Origin: Flammula alnicola
Taxonomy: Eukaryota; Basidiomycota; Agaricomycetes; Agaricales; Strophariaceae
Direction: 5' to 3'
Assembly: GCA_015499995.1 (NCBI GenBank)
Contig: JADNRV010000220.1
Coordinates: forward strand, 1-64,000
DNA length: 64,000 nt
Shown: positions 1 through 11,467 of the stretch, piece after piece
Position numbering within the stretch: the first letter of the stretch is position 1
Layout of the letters: each line of letters starts with the position of its first letter
Notes under the pieces: model-generated
Seen by the model: only the letters and a program-made list of their open reading frames with translations
What the model was told of the DNA's origin: nothing
Databases searched by the model: none
Position numbers and translations under genes: made by a program

Positions 1-1466
1 AGTTCGGCCGAACTCGCCCCAGAAACCTGGCTAGACGCCGCACCACCTCCTAGCCCAATGAGCAAGCCTGGCCCGCCCAACACCACGATCTTCGCTCCCG
101 GAGTAATCGACGACTTTTTGGAGAATTGTGGTCGCACATTGCCATATCCCCCTGCGATCATGATAGGTTTGTGGTATCCCCGCACCTCGCGAAGCTGGCC
201 GTCGCGCGAGAGAGGAACGCTCTCCGAAAACGTGCGGAAGTAGCCTGCCAGGGCTGGTCGGCCGAATTCGTTGTTGAAAGCACTCGCTCCTAATGGACCC
301 TCGATCATGATATCGAGAGCTGAGGCGATATGGGTAGGGCGACCAAAGTCGGTCTCCCAAGGCTGTTCGTACCCCGGAATAAGCAGATTGGATACAGTAA
401 ATCCAGCGAGGCCCGCTTTGGGCTTTGATCCCCGTCCAACAGCGCCTTCGTCGCGAATCTCCCCTCCGGATCCCGTAGCTGCTCCAGGATAGGGCGAGAC
501 CGCCGTTGGATGGTTGTGGGTCTCGACCTTGATCAAGATAGGCATATCCTCCTGTTTCGATTGATAAAGCTGTCCAGAGACGCTGAAGCGGGGCGCAGCA
601 CTACCTTCCAGAACGGCAGCGTTGTCAGAATATGCAGAGATGGTACCCTTCCCGCTGATCTTTTCAGTGTTACGAATCATGTTGAAAAGGGAGGAAGACA
701 GAGGTTTTTCGTCGATCGTCCATGAAGCGTTGAAGATTTTGTGACGACAGTGTTCGGAGTTGACTTGAGCGAACATGAACAATTCGGCATCCGTTGGGTT
801 ACGGTTCATGGCACAGTCTCCAGACACGTAGGCGTCGATGAGGTAATTGATTTCGTCAGGAGCAAGGGCGAGACCCAACTCTGTGTTCGCAGACACCAAT
901 CTCGCCTTTGCGTCGTCGGAAGTTTTGAGATCAACGAATCGAAGAGGTTTCGCTTTATCATGGAGGAATATCTCGGAATCTTGAGGACGTGAAAGTTTGA
1001 CGACTTGAGTCATGCGGTCGTGGATGAGGTGCGAAAATGCCGCAACGTCTTGTCCCGTCACAGGTTGGCCGTTTGCAGTCGTGAAGACGAACGCCGTTCC
1101 ACGTTCTATTCGTTCCACATGATCCCCGAGCTTGCATAATGCCCCGATATCTGTCGCTTTGCTGGACCACGGGGAAACAGATCCCGGTCTTGGAAGGACG
1201 TAGGCGACATTGGTTCCAGTCGCGATCGCGTTTGTGGTGCCCTCCAAAGTAATGTGGTCTCCGTACTCCAAAAGTCGATCCAACACGATTCTAAATGGTG
1301 AACCAACATCCTTCAACTCTTCCTCCAGACTCTCGTTTCTACACTGCACCAGATGCACCCAAACCGCGTCGACAGCGGTGATGTGTGGGCATACCCATTG
1401 GATGTCACGTAAAAGTCCATCGCGTTTTGGTTTGGATAGGGAAGATGAACCTGGAAGAAAAAGCAT
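1..1466 (-). CDS. ADE6: phosphoribosylformylglycinamidine synthase, N-terminal part (runs off left edge)
   Basis: The enzyme converts FGAR plus glutamine and ATP to FGAM in de novo purine synthesis (cytosolic, large single-chain eukaryotic type). One uninterrupted frame of 488 codons runs from the ATG at 1464-1466 to the window edge; no intron is needed. The N terminus MLFLPGSSSLSKPKRDGLLR resembles yeast Ade6. Other hallmarks, in order, are SPWSSKATDIG and HVERIERG in the N-terminal region, MFAQVNSEHCRHKIFNASW, KVETHNHPTAVSPYPGAATG with GSGGEIRDEGA just after it, and VLGGPGLLIGLGGGAASS close to the edge. Full-length fungal enzymes are about 1,350 residues, so the second ATP-grasp half and the glutaminase domain lie outside. 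The frame looks intact and functional. Confidence 0.95.
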   Translation of the reverse strand, partial: MLFLPGSSSLSKPKRDGLLRDIQWVCPHITAVDAVWVHLVQCRNESLEEELKDVGSPFRIVLDRLLEYGDHITLEGTTNAIATGTNVAYVLPRPGSVSPWSSKATDIGALCKLGDHVERIERGTAFVFTTANGQPVTGQDVAAFSHLIHDRMTQVVKLSRPQDSEIFLHDKAKPLRFVDLKTSDDAKARLVSANTELGLALAPDEINYLIDAYVSGDCAMNRNPTDAELFMFAQVNSEHCRHKIFNASWTIDEKPLSSSLFNMIRNTEKISGKGTISAYSDNAAVLEGSAAPRFSVSGQLYQSKQEDMPILIKVETHNHPTAVSPYPGAATGSGGEIRDEGAVGRGSKPKAGLAGFTVSNLLIPGYEQPWETDFGRPTHIASALDIMIEGPLGASAFNNEFGRPALAGYFRTFSESVPLSRDGQLREVRGYHKPIMIAGGYGNVRPQFSKKSSITPGAKIVVLGGPGLLIGLGGGAASSQVSGASSAE

Positions 1467-1930
1467 TTCTGCGAGATCAGATGAGATACTGAAGACTTTC
1501 GTACAATTTCGAGTCCATACCGGATCTGTATCCTCAAATGTGGGCGAAGAAAAGTCGGAAAAAAAAGTCGGGAGGGAGATAAGATTTTTGATTCAGGCGA
1601 ATTATCTGATTCCCACAGTTCACGTGGCTGTGCATCTTGACAACTGCCACTGGCATCAAACCAACTTCCATGTTCCCTGCGACGCTATAACGTTAACACG
1701 CGCATGGCGCCGCATTGGACGTCCCCGACCACATATATCCCAAGGGTGGCTATATTCGACTGCTCCACGCCCAATAGCGACGCAATGCAAACGCAATGTT
1801 GGTAACAATCTGATTTTGTCAACGTTCGAATCCCTCGACCTATTCATAAAAATACACCGGCTTGTCGAATTCTAAAGCGATGCTAGGATCTTAAGGGTAG
1901 GCGTGCCTCAAATAGTGAATCTACCAAGAG
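1467..1930. other. intergenic, upstream of ADE6
   Basis: This gap must hold the ADE6 promoter on the minus strand. Short open frames here have no recognisable content. No clear TATA box, repeat or RNA gene was seen. Confidence 0.5.
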
Positions 1931-2480
1931 GTGTATCTGGGTCCACTTCCTACTCATCAACGTGCTAATCCTTTCCTTCTCATTCGGCTCACTTGTGACT
2001 TGGCGATATCCTCGCTACCGCAGGCCTTGTCTGTCATCCAAGTAATCCAAGTCTTGTATGATGGCAAAGACTCATCAAACACTCACCCGGAGCTGATGCA
2101 CGAGCTGCGATCTCTCTATCGCGCGCTGAACCTAACTAAAGACAATGCAGCGCAGCGCAAATAATCCCCTGGGCGAAAGTTTAGCCAACGTCGTGAAAAC
2201 AGAAGTGGACGAGTGTCACTCGATCCTTTCTCCACAATATCCAGAGCTGCAGACGACCATTCAGTTCCACAGGAATCGGAAGCTTGTGGGGCAAGGTCTG
2301 GTGGGCCTTATGGGAGGTGGATGAACTGGCAGCCTTGAGGAGTTAACTCTCGACTCGCAGTCAGCGGCCTATCACGCTTCTTACAGCATTGAATGCGTAA
2401 GTATATTATAAATTCCTTTTATTGAATCGGTTTTCACGCAGAAATTTCAACACCATAGCGCAGCAGTAAACGATCTCGGG
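1931..2480 (+). pseudogene. relic of an Agaricomycete N-terminal-domain protein family (function unknown)
   Basis: Three frames each carry consecutive parts of one recognisable mushroom protein family. Frame one gives IQVLYDGKDSSNTHPELMHE and LRSLYRALNLTKD, then stops at 2162. The next frame gives NPLGESLANVVKTEVDEC. A third frame gives SLWGKVWWALWEVDELAALR, a stop codon, then an LS-like stretch ending LLTALNA at a donor-like GTAAGT near 2398, with a possible acceptor near 2444. The motif order (ELxSLxxxL, PLGxxLAxxVxxEVxxC, SLWxxVWWxxWxxDELAxLRxKLS) is what I recall for hypothetical proteins with a C-terminal ubiquitin-like domain. At least one frameshift and one stop make it a pseudogene. 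The family assignment is from memory. Confidence 0.6.
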
Positions 2481-2534
2481 AATGAAGTGCGCACGCGCAA
2501 CACCATTGTACAATAACCCCGAATGTAGTCGACA

Positions 2535-2770
2535 TTGAATATTTGGAGCAAATTGCAAGTTGGTACGCTAACAATTTTGATGTCCCAGACTTCGGTTCGT
2601 CCCTCATATTTTACTTTAGATCCTAGTAATCCACTAAACTGGTATCAACTTGGACGTACTTACATGACGGGGCACAATTTCAAGCCGGCGTTTGAAACAT
2701 ATCGACAGGCGGTTTGTCATGACGGCCGCGCGATCCCATGATATGGACCGGCGTCAGAGCTCTCTAACTC
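2535..2770 (+). pseudogene. TPR fragment resembling the CYC8/SSN6 corepressor
   Basis: From about 2621 the frame reads DPSNPLNWYQLGRTYMTGHN followed by FKPAFETYRQAVCHDGRAIP and a stop. The pattern WYxLGRxYMxGxxxxxAxExYxxAVxxDGR is that of a Cyc8/Ssn6 tetratricopeptide repeat. A shift of frame at the end would give RDPMIW, matching the family's RNPTFW continuation, so the open frame ends by frameshift. Only one repeat is left and nothing else of the corepressor is nearby. It reads as a dispersed gene fragment. Confidence 0.5.
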
Positions 2771-3454
2771 CAAGTCGAGATGCCTGGCCTTGTTATCTCG
2801 CATATCCAGGCGTCTTATCGTTTACTTTAGTTCTATAAATATAGGCGACGAAAATCTTTTCGTCATGTTAACCCGCCTATCTTTTCGTACACTATCGGAA
2901 GTCAATAGTTTCGATCGTGATCGATCTTTTATCGCGAATGCCCCTGCATAGGTGAATCATGGCTCTCGACATCCAGAATGTAGATCCGTAAAATGTGATG
3001 GAATTGAGAGGCAGGAGAATGTGTAGGTACAGGTGGAAGAGATAACTAGAAACACAGCCTGTGCTTGTGTGTGCGCATGCGCAAGGCGAGAGTAGAAGGG
3101 CCCAGTAGCGAGCTGAATGTGCGACCCAGGCGAGGGAAAGAAAGTAAGGCAGGGCGATAAAGAAAGAGAAACCGAGAGCTTGAGCGAATTGATACCCAAA
3201 AAGAAAAGAAGCCATCACGGAGAAAAATAGAAAAGTATGGAACAAAACAGAAATCCGTGAGGAACGCTCACTCACAGAAACTGATCAAGAAAAGAGAAGG
3301 TTAAGAAGGCAACCAAATGGATGATCCATGTTTCGTACATCGTCGGTGTCGTCACCGTGTCTTGTGAAATACAAGTACAAAAGGTTTCTTTCGCTTCACG
3401 GACACTGCAGCTTCCTATGATCTCCCGTGTCGCGTGCGTGGACCGAAAGGCGCA
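2771..3454. other. intergenic between the TPR relic and the SNX3 3' end
   Basis: Includes the SNX3 3' UTR side. A minus-strand open frame at 2892-3275 has a hydrophobic, compositionally odd translation with no family features; I do not regard it as a gene. Confidence 0.4.
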
Positions 3455-4390
3455 TTAGACCCACTGTGCCTTATCCCAGGCTGGGTCTTGAAGGAAGGCG
3501 CATAGAACCTTGCTTCCAGTCTAGAAAGGAATCGAGGCGATGCATTAGCGTATGGCTATCCAGTTCAGCCCAATCCGGCCTCCAACGTCGCCCCTCGGTA
3601 CCAGAAACAATCATACGCACCTGAAGAAGTGGGTGGCCTGCAACTATGCTCAGGAATCTCTCCAGACCCTCTCTTCTGCTCTCGATAACTTCCTCGGAGA
3701 ATCGGTTCGTGAAAACCTTTCCAGGAAGAGGCGGGATATTAACCCGTGTAGATTCATGCTCAAGGATATCGCGGAAGGCTTCGAAGTCAGAGTAGCGCCG
3801 TCGGACAAGAGAATGGCGAAGCTTGAAGGCAGGGATATTGGTCTGCGCAGCGCAGAGGAGTGATAAGAATCTCATATTACTCAGATATGCAAGGAAACGA
3901 CGCACTTTGCATACGATCTCGTAGTCGGTGTACATTTTCCTTCCAAAGCCTGTACAGAGGCGAAAGTCAGTATTATTCTCTCGGCTGAATCAAGACGAAC
4001 GGAGAGGTCGGATGACTCACCATGTGTCTGTGGATTTCTAACCTCAATCTCCAGGAAGCTCTCTGGGACACTATACATTTCTTCGATCTAATTCCAAGCC
4101 ATATCAGTTAGTATATCGGTTCGCAAGCGTCACTCTGATGGAAGGCGTGGATCCGAGCTAGGACGCACCGTCTGTTCCCTCGCCGACAGAAGACTCTCTT
4201 CAAAGGCAGAGCTACGGGCAAATGGAGATACAGCTGCAGCCATTTCTCTTCTTCTTGCGTTCCTAGGCAATCTGAGGGGGCTCGTAGCCGGTAATGCCTC
4301 GATAGGCGGAGGTAAAGTAGGGAGGAGGTCGATGAGTCGGTTGAAGGAAAGGTGGCGGTGTGCTAAGCGGTGGCTGTGGAGCGTCGTCAC
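3455..4390 (-). CDS. SNX3: sorting nexin-3 (Snx3/Grd19), PX-domain retromer adaptor
   Basis: Snx3/Grd19 binds PI3P on endosomes through its PX domain and recruits cargo to retromer for return to the Golgi. Five exons, transcribed from right to left: 4169-4390, 4021-4087, 3906-3949, 3621-3842, 3455-3520. They sum to 621 nt (206 aa) and keep phase; introns are 63-100 bp with GT-AG ends. Spliced hallmarks are [20 protein letters not shown], then [34 protein letters not shown] and [20 protein letters not shown], ending [26 protein letters not shown] and PPLPGK are the PI3P-binding segments of PX domains. The N-terminal extension (about 70 residues, Arg/Pro-rich) is longer than in most homologs, so the first exon's start is the least certain part. 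Confidence 0.93.
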
Positions 4391-4680
4391 GCTGTCACAT
4401 AGAAAATGTAGATTAGATTAGATATGTTCAGATCGGAACCCCTAACTGCGGTTTACAGTTCAGTGCGCAGCTCTGCTTTAGTCGTTGAACGTTATCCACC
4501 ACTTTCTAACCTTTGGTTCTGGATATAAAGGCTTGGAGCAACCTCTTAATCCTTTCCTTACCCAACACCGTCGATATCACGAGGCTTAAACCGTTCGGCA
4601 TTGTCTCACTGGCAATCATCTTCAAGAGCAGTAATCCAGGGCACAAAGCCTCGAATCCCTTAATCCCCACAGAACAAATC

Positions 4681-6518
4681 CTATTCAATACGATCCGATG
4701 CAAATTCTAAGACTACGAGCTTCCTACCAGACAAGGCGGACACGACCGCACGGCCCGACTGCTCGTCCATGGTCGGCTCCAAGTCCAAGGGGCACCATCG
4801 GTCGCAAGAAAATTGTTTGACCAACTGTATGGGTGGGTGGAAATCCGGTTCATCAGGCCATGAATAATTCAAAGTAAAAACTTGAGGGGAATTTCCAGGA
4901 ATAATGGCGTGGTGGTATCCAAAGCGGGGGCGGCAGTACATGGGCCCTGGACGGTAGTCCATCAATTTCACGACCTTTGCCTGATAGTTGGGATGAACGG
5001 CATTTCCGATAGATGGAACTATAATTCCGTAAACGGTTGACCGACTGCACACCACCAGCCTTATATTGTCTGTACGGAAAGCTAGGAATGGCTTGGAGAG
5101 GCTTTCGTCGTTGAGCTCGTGAAGATAAGTTGACCAGATGTGTGGTGTATAACTGGGTTCCGTGTCAATTGGAAGTTTATGATTCGTTCTTTGGGCGGAC
5201 AACTGATCGTAGATGTGGAGAGATGGGCCATACGCCGTTAAGAGCCTCCTGCCAGGAAGGAGCCGTATCTTTCTCTGTTGTTGCAAGTCAGCGCGCATCC
5301 CGGTAGTTCGATATGTGATTTGCTGAAGCACATAGTATAAGTAAATCACTCACTGGTTCTAGACTCGTATGAATTACCAATTTGTTATAAGACAGCGATT
5401 TCTCGTGTGTACGGCAATGCAACTGGGCTTCAGCCCAGTCTACAATAGCAACATGACCAGGAAAATCGTTTGCAGACATTACCCCGTATGAAATGGCCTT
5501 GCCGAGCAAAGAGATCGCATACAGATAACTATGAGTTTCTCCGGGAAATGAAGCTAGATTCGTCACCCTTAGACTTGTTCCACGACCGTTGGAATCGACG
5601 ACAAGGTGCACGTTCCACACCTGAATTAAGGAGATACTAGGCTGGGCAGAATGTCCTGATGAACGATACCTGTAAGTCATTCGTCGTCCAGTGGTATCAA
5701 TCTATCTATAATACCTTGTCGCCTTATGGATAGACCAAGATTGAAGGTGAGTACAGGAGCTTTGGTGTCGAGATCTACATCCATTAAAACGGAGGTAAAC
5801 TTGTCTTGTTCCAGTTCTGGTGTAAGTTGATCGCGGATTAGGGTAGTTTCATGACTGCGGGGGTCTTCAAGGTCGTAATAGACGATTGCGCCATTGCGAG
5901 TCGCGATCAAAAGCCAACGACCTCCCTCTACCAAGTAAAAATTGACAGCACCATTGGTCCGAATGTCGCGTTGAGGAACTTGGCATCTTTCTGGAGGCCT
6001 TGTCCAGCCTAGATCTACTCGTCTCCATTGCAACGCCAGACCTTCGAGTTGGACTGCAGAATAGAGTTTAAGCGGGCGTTCAAGTTTTAGTGGGACCTCT
6101 GAATCCAAGGCGGTCCGTTGTACCAAGTTCTCCCAGACTAGCCTTGTCGCAGAAAGCGCGCGCAGCAGCTCGCAAGTCAATCATAAGCTCAGTACCAGCC
6201 TGCCTGGAGAGAAGCAAATGTTCACATGCATACCTGTCGCAGCCGTAACACCTCTCTACAACCTAGGTGCTTCATAACCTCGATAATCAACTCGATCGGT
6301 AGCACAGTGAGAATACTTGACGCTGGCTGCTGGAGGCGTTTCGTTTTTTTCCTGCGAAGCCGTCTCACAAAAGAGTTAACGAGCCCCGAAAGTGCTGAAG
6401 CGAATTTAGTCGCCCGAGACGGCCTAGGTGAGGGAGAACCGTCCACTGGAGGCATTGGCGGTCCATATTTCTGGCTGGCATGATTGTCTTGGGGTGTAGT
6501 CCTTGAGCGGGACGGCAT
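4681..6518 (-). CDS. F-box protein, local family member (a)
   Basis: F-box proteins link substrates to SCF ubiquitin ligases; the substrate here is unknown. Exons (right to left): 6234-6518, 5715-6168, 5354-5655, 4681-5274, total 1,635 nt or 544 aa. The F-box lies at about residues 69-100 (LTVLPIELIIEVMKHLGCRE, then VLRLRQ). Downstream landmarks shared with the paralogs at 50 and 53 kb are ERPLKLYS, VEGGRWLLIATRNG, LTFNLGL, SLIQVWNVHL, the IRLLPGRRL block and LNYSWPDEPDF near the C terminus. The exon 2 acceptor (near 6169) is uncertain: the chosen site keeps phase but lacks three residues present in the paralogs. Exon 3 joins with phase 1 (GGA split). The gene lies 290 bp downstream of SNX3 on the same strand. 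Confidence 0.82.
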
Positions 6519-7555
6519 TAAGGTCTGAAGGGACCGACTGGATGGCGAAGCTAGCTGAAGAACTGGGCGATTCTTATCGTGAGAAGCATCAATTCCACAG
6601 CTGTAGCTTCAGCAGTTCAGGATTACGATCATGCACAGCCCATAGAAGTGCGTCCGGAATAACTGACAAGGACGTAGCAGTGCCCAACCGCCAAGAGAGG
6701 CAGATTTAACCAGACCCAACTAGAGCCACATGCGACCGTGAATTCGACCTTCGGGTTTGTCGATTTTCCGCAACCAGGATACTTAAGTCAGTGTTGAAAA
6801 ATCGTGCGGATTTATGTACATACCTCAACGTTGAACGTGTGGCTAAATCGGTTCAAACTCCGACTCCGTCCCGGCCCGTCCACGTCCTTTCTGATTGTTG
6901 GATTTTTGTTTCCGAATTCCTGAGGAGTCACGACACACGAAATCAACACGAAAAACATGAAAGGGCTAGACAAAAGTATTTCATCTTGACTTTCGCTCAA
7001 ATGATAGGTTACGACACGCACCCTTCCTCCGCTACAAGACACGGTGCAGCTAGCTGGACTGAAGGCCAATGAGGTAAATCATACGTGGTTCATTTTCTTC
7101 GACGTTTTGTCTTCTCGCCACTTCTCATCCACTACCACCATTAGAGGATGGACACAGTCGAAGAAGTCATACCAGCGTGAACACGTGGATCCGAATTGTC
7201 TGTCGTGGTAAGGAACGGCGTGATTTCGGTGGCAACCCAACGTGCGTGTGTGTATAAATCGTGTGCTCTAACATCCTTAAATACTTCTGTTCTCCTTGGT
7301 GTCATAGATGTCAGCTTTATAAGCTGCCGGTACTTCTCTTCGACAAACCAGCCCCCCACTTGCCACCGTCCCAATTATGCGCATTTGTCGCGGTCATGGG
7401 TGTATGAAGTGACATACCCAGACCTCCGAAGAATACCGCCGACAGATGCACCAGCGAATCAGCCAGAGAGCTGTTAATAGCTTGGGGTATACCATATATG
7501 CAGGCGCCATATAATGTGCTCGACCAACAGTCGGTTCTTCATCCACAAATTTTCC
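6519..7555. other. intergenic between F-box gene (a) and the GMC oxidoreductase (divergent)
   Basis: About 1 kb between divergently transcribed genes. A TATA-like TATAAAT lies near 7252, about 300 bp before the GMC start codon. The open frames on both strands show no family features. Confidence 0.4.
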
Positions 7556-9879
7556 ATGAAAAGCTTCGAACTTACAGTTACGTGCTTGTTATTTTCAGTC
7601 TTAAACTCGACCACCTTGGCGGCCGTGTACCAACACGTCAATGAACTGCCAACAACGACATATGACTTCATTGTCATTGGAGGTTCGTTCTTATACTATG
7701 TATTGGTTTTTAATGTCTTCTGAAATCATCTCAGGGGGAACAGCTGGTGCTGTTGTCGCCAACAGGTTGACAGAAAACCCAAAATTTCACGTTCTAGTTG
7801 TCGAGGCAGGACCAACGTACGTATGCAATGCATTTCATGTACGTGTATCTCCATGATATCTGCAGAAATGAGGGTGTTCTGGCATCAATGGTCCCAGCCT
7901 TGCCGCTCGACTTGCAGCGTACAATCTACGACTGGAATTATACGATCGTTCCACAAGTTGGAATGAACAACCGCACTATAGACTACCCGAGGGGCCATAT
8001 CCTTGGAGGAAGTAGCTCCCACAGTACGTCCATCTCGCCTGTCTAGATATAAATACCAGACACGCCATTTCAGACGCAATGTTCTACACTCGAGGATCAT
8101 CAGATGACTATGACCGATGGGCTTCCATTACTGGAGATTCGGGTTGGTCTTGGAAGAAACTTCTTCCTTACATCCTGAAGGTCGTCTCCTTTTTCGATAA
8201 GTTTATATTCCTCTGATAATTTTAATAGAACGAAAGATGGAGTCCGCCTGCTGATGGGCATAGCACTGGGGGTGATTTCGATCCCTCAGTGCACGGATTC
8301 GACGGATTGATGTTCGTCAGCCTGCCTGGATTTCCGCAACCTATCGACATCATGGTTTTGAATGTCACTAAAGAGCTTCCTTCCGAGTTTCCATATCTTT
8401 TGGACATGAATGCTGGTCGGCCACTTGGATTGGGTGAGTACAGCGCAATTATCGAACTGACTCTAACTAAACCTCGGTTTCTATTCCAGGATGGTATCAA
8501 GGCAGCATTGGAAATGGTACAAGGAGCAGCTCTGCTACAGCATATCTCAGTCCCGCCTTCACAAGTCGAGAAAATTTGGATGTTCTGCTAGAAACGAAAG
8601 TGACACGAGTACTTTCCGAAGCTAATTCGACGCTATCTTTCAATAGTGTTGAGATCGCTGGTAAGCATCCTCCTTCAAGTTATTTCTAGTCTACCTGAAG
8701 ATAACATTTACTGTATCTTTTAGGTTCATTTAAGGGAAAGTTAACCGCTAAGAAGGAGGTGATATTGTCTGCAGGACCTATCAACACACCTCACATCCTC
8801 TTAAATTCTGGTATTGGCGATCGTGATTCATTACTCGAGCTCGGTATCCGCAGCATCCTCCATCTTCCCAGCGTTGGCAGAAATCTGTCGGACCAGCCAA
8901 CAAGTGGGATTTCGTTTTCGGTTAGTTCGAATAACACCCTGGATAAGTAAATAAGATCTCGCAGTCATTTTTTCACCCCTTCTAATACCCGATAACAGTT
9001 TGCACCAAAACGCCACTTTGCAAGCTATCGCTCTGGCACAATGGGAGATGAATAGGACCGGGCCGTACGTGGATGGCGGCCCGAATTTTATTGCCTGGTG
9101 GCGTCTCCCTGCCACAATCTTGAAGAAATTTAATGACCCTTCCGCTGGGCCGAACACACCTCACATTGAGCTTGTTCCAGGCGTATGTCGCCATGTTATG
9201 CCAATATTAAACCCGCTCATAAATCATCTTTGCTACAGAGTGGCGCTTCATTTTTACTGCCTGCACAACAAGGTCATTTCGTTGGTATGGGTCCGGTTGT
9301 CGTAACTCCCGCATCCCGTGAGTAGAGGCTTTCTGTGGATGACGTGTGGTTATACTCACCCTCAACGTCGATATTGATAGGTGGTTCAGTGGCATTGAAC
9401 CGTACCGATCCGCTTGGGCCTCCTCTCATTGATCTCGGGTTTTATACATCCGAATTCGATATTATTGCCATGAGAGAAGGGATTAAAGCTGCCCAAAGGT
9501 TTTTCAAGGCTCCCGTCTGGGAAGGTTATCTTGTGGAGCAAGTCATCCCACCTGCAAACACGACAACTGACGACATGCTAGACGATTTCATACGGAACTT
9601 TACCTTCTCAACGTCGCATGCCGTCGGCATAGCAGCCATGTCCGCCAAGGACGCAGATTACGGTGTTGTCGACCCTGATTTGCGGGTGAAAGGCGCCTCT
9701 GGGCTCCGTATTGTTGACGGGTCTGTCCTGGTGAGTAACGAGGTTACGGTCTGGCGAAAGCTCGATACTTATTCCTCCCATGTCTCCCACAGCCGTTCAT
9801 AACGTGTGGTCATACGCAGGCCCCTGTTTATGCCATTGCGGAAAGAGCATCCGATCTCATTAAACAAGCCTGGACATAG
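7556..9879 (+). CDS. secreted GMC (glucose-methanol-choline) FAD oxidoreductase, aryl-alcohol-oxidase-like
   Basis: GMC enzymes oxidise alcohols with FAD and release H2O2; secreted mushroom forms supply peroxide for lignocellulose attack. Eleven exons: 7556-7682, 7735-7816, 7866-8023, 8074-8180, 8229-8433, 8490-8660, 8724-8946, 8999-9182, 9239-9317, 9381-9730, 9793-9879 (1,773 nt, 590 aa, all phases agree). The ATG at 7556 starts a signal peptide ([20 protein letters not shown]); an in-frame ATG at 7514 would put extra residues before it. FAD motif: [19 protein letters not shown] with VLVVEAGP after it. GMC signatures: [14 protein letters not shown] and the block [20 protein letters not shown]. 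Both catalytic-site histidines seem present ([10 protein letters not shown] and [13 protein letters not shown]). The substrate cannot be told from sequence. No relative sits beside it. Confidence 0.92.
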
Positions 9880-11467
9880 CGACTCTCGATAACTATGTAC
9901 ATATGATAAACATTGTCAAAACGATGTGCTCTTAACGCTTTCTCCTTGATCCGTGTGGGTGCCTATGACGGTTCCCTATCACTTCGGCGATTTACAAGAC
10001 CAGACTAGGCCGCTCCCCACTCCTTCCGGAGTGAAATATCTCATGATCTGCATATGTGGAGACAATTTCCAAGTAATGTGACAGCAGATCTTCACACCCG
10101 CCCGTCTGGAAACAATATAATTTACCGGTTTATAATGGACGTGCAGGTCATTGCTTGACTGTGAAATATTGCGATGCAGGCCCGAATAAGAAGATGTGTA
10201 CCACTTAGAGCGCGATGGTTGAATTCAGTTTTATCACAAGAACGTGTCAGTTCTGAGTTCATGGCAATGCAATCTGATAACGGCAGGAAATTTGATGGAT
10301 CATGGATCCACCGAAAAAGGAAAGTATAATCGATTAGCCTATAGGCGGAAAACTGCTGTTGTCCGAAAGCCTAGGAAGCCGGAGGACCAGCCTTCCCATC
10401 AGTTATAGAAATATGTAGGACTACTAGTAGGCTCCACCCAGATAAATCTCGCTGACGATATCATGAAAGTTTAATTTTATAAGGGTATGTATTTGTGGTG
10501 TCGGCTTTGCATCAGCACTGGCACGCACGCTTGGGGGGTCAGAGGAGCGTTGTCAGTTGTGGTCCCCGCATACCACTCTTTGGAGATATGAAGGTGATGC
10601 GCTTTTGGCACTATTGCGAATGCCACCGACTTTTATTCTACCTCTTCCCATCGTACTGTTGGGTATGCACTAGTGAGCTAAGAGTGAAGATATGCCCAAC
10701 GAAAGCAATTTATACGGGCCTGCATATTCAAGCATTTTCGCCCACAGAAAGTGAGTGCTCGGCGTGTCGGTGTTGTTTCAATGTTTGTGCCTGGCTGTTG
10801 TGCCGGGGCGCGCATGAATGTAAATGTCAAAGGAATCACTGTGTTGTTATACTTACTCTTCGTGAGTATAATCCTTGAATGTACTGTATATGCTTAATAT
10901 GTCACTGTGAATTCGTATCCATTTTTTGGGCCGATGCTAATATACTTACACTCCGTAATGATTTATTAGATATGTGGCATGCATATTTGGCGCTCAACGT
11001 TCAACGTTCAACTCAAGATTGCACACGCACATGAATCGAGGTGGAGCGTTTGTCGTCCGTCCTATGACAACTTTCTTTCACCGCAATCCAAATATCTCCA
11101 CTAAAAATTGGGCAGTGTACGTCCTTATTTCCTACATGCATAGATATCCTCGGACTTTTTTGGCTTGGCGCCTGCTTTGAGAAGATTTGCTGTTTGTAAA
11201 TGACATCTAATTTTAGATACATACCATCTGGACAGGGCCGTATTTACATATAAGCTTTGACGTCTAAGTAATTCAAATTGTGGTTAAACCTCCTTGGAGC
11301 CTCATGGGAAAATGAGTGAATGTGTTACAAATGAATGTGGTACGAATCTCTCGGAAAATCTCTTAGAAACGAAATGACTGGCTTGTTACGAGCATTTCGA
11401 CATTTCCTGTCTCTAGTCCCTACAATAAGTTCGTTCCTCCGTCTCATCTTTTCGGCTCCATCCCTCA
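9880..11467. other. gene-free stretch between the GMC gene and the membrane-protein gene
   Basis: 1.6 kb with no convincing gene. A cysteine-rich open frame at 10495-10878 has no signal peptide, no family resemblance and no ATG at its annotated beginning. A GTTCAAC-type heptamer occurs tandemly near 10990-11005. Nothing else stands out. Confidence 0.4.

Noticed and set aside
1780..1850. Possible tRNA because of GTTCGAATCCC
   Set aside because: No matching acceptor stem, D-arm or A box could be folded around it.
2892..3275. 127-codon hydrophobic minus-strand ORF
   Set aside because: Low-complexity, no initiation context or homolog pattern; likely chance frame in 3' flanking DNA.
10495..10878. 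Cysteine-rich 127-codon ORF as a possible small secreted effector
   Set aside because: No ATG at the start, no signal peptide and irregular cysteines.
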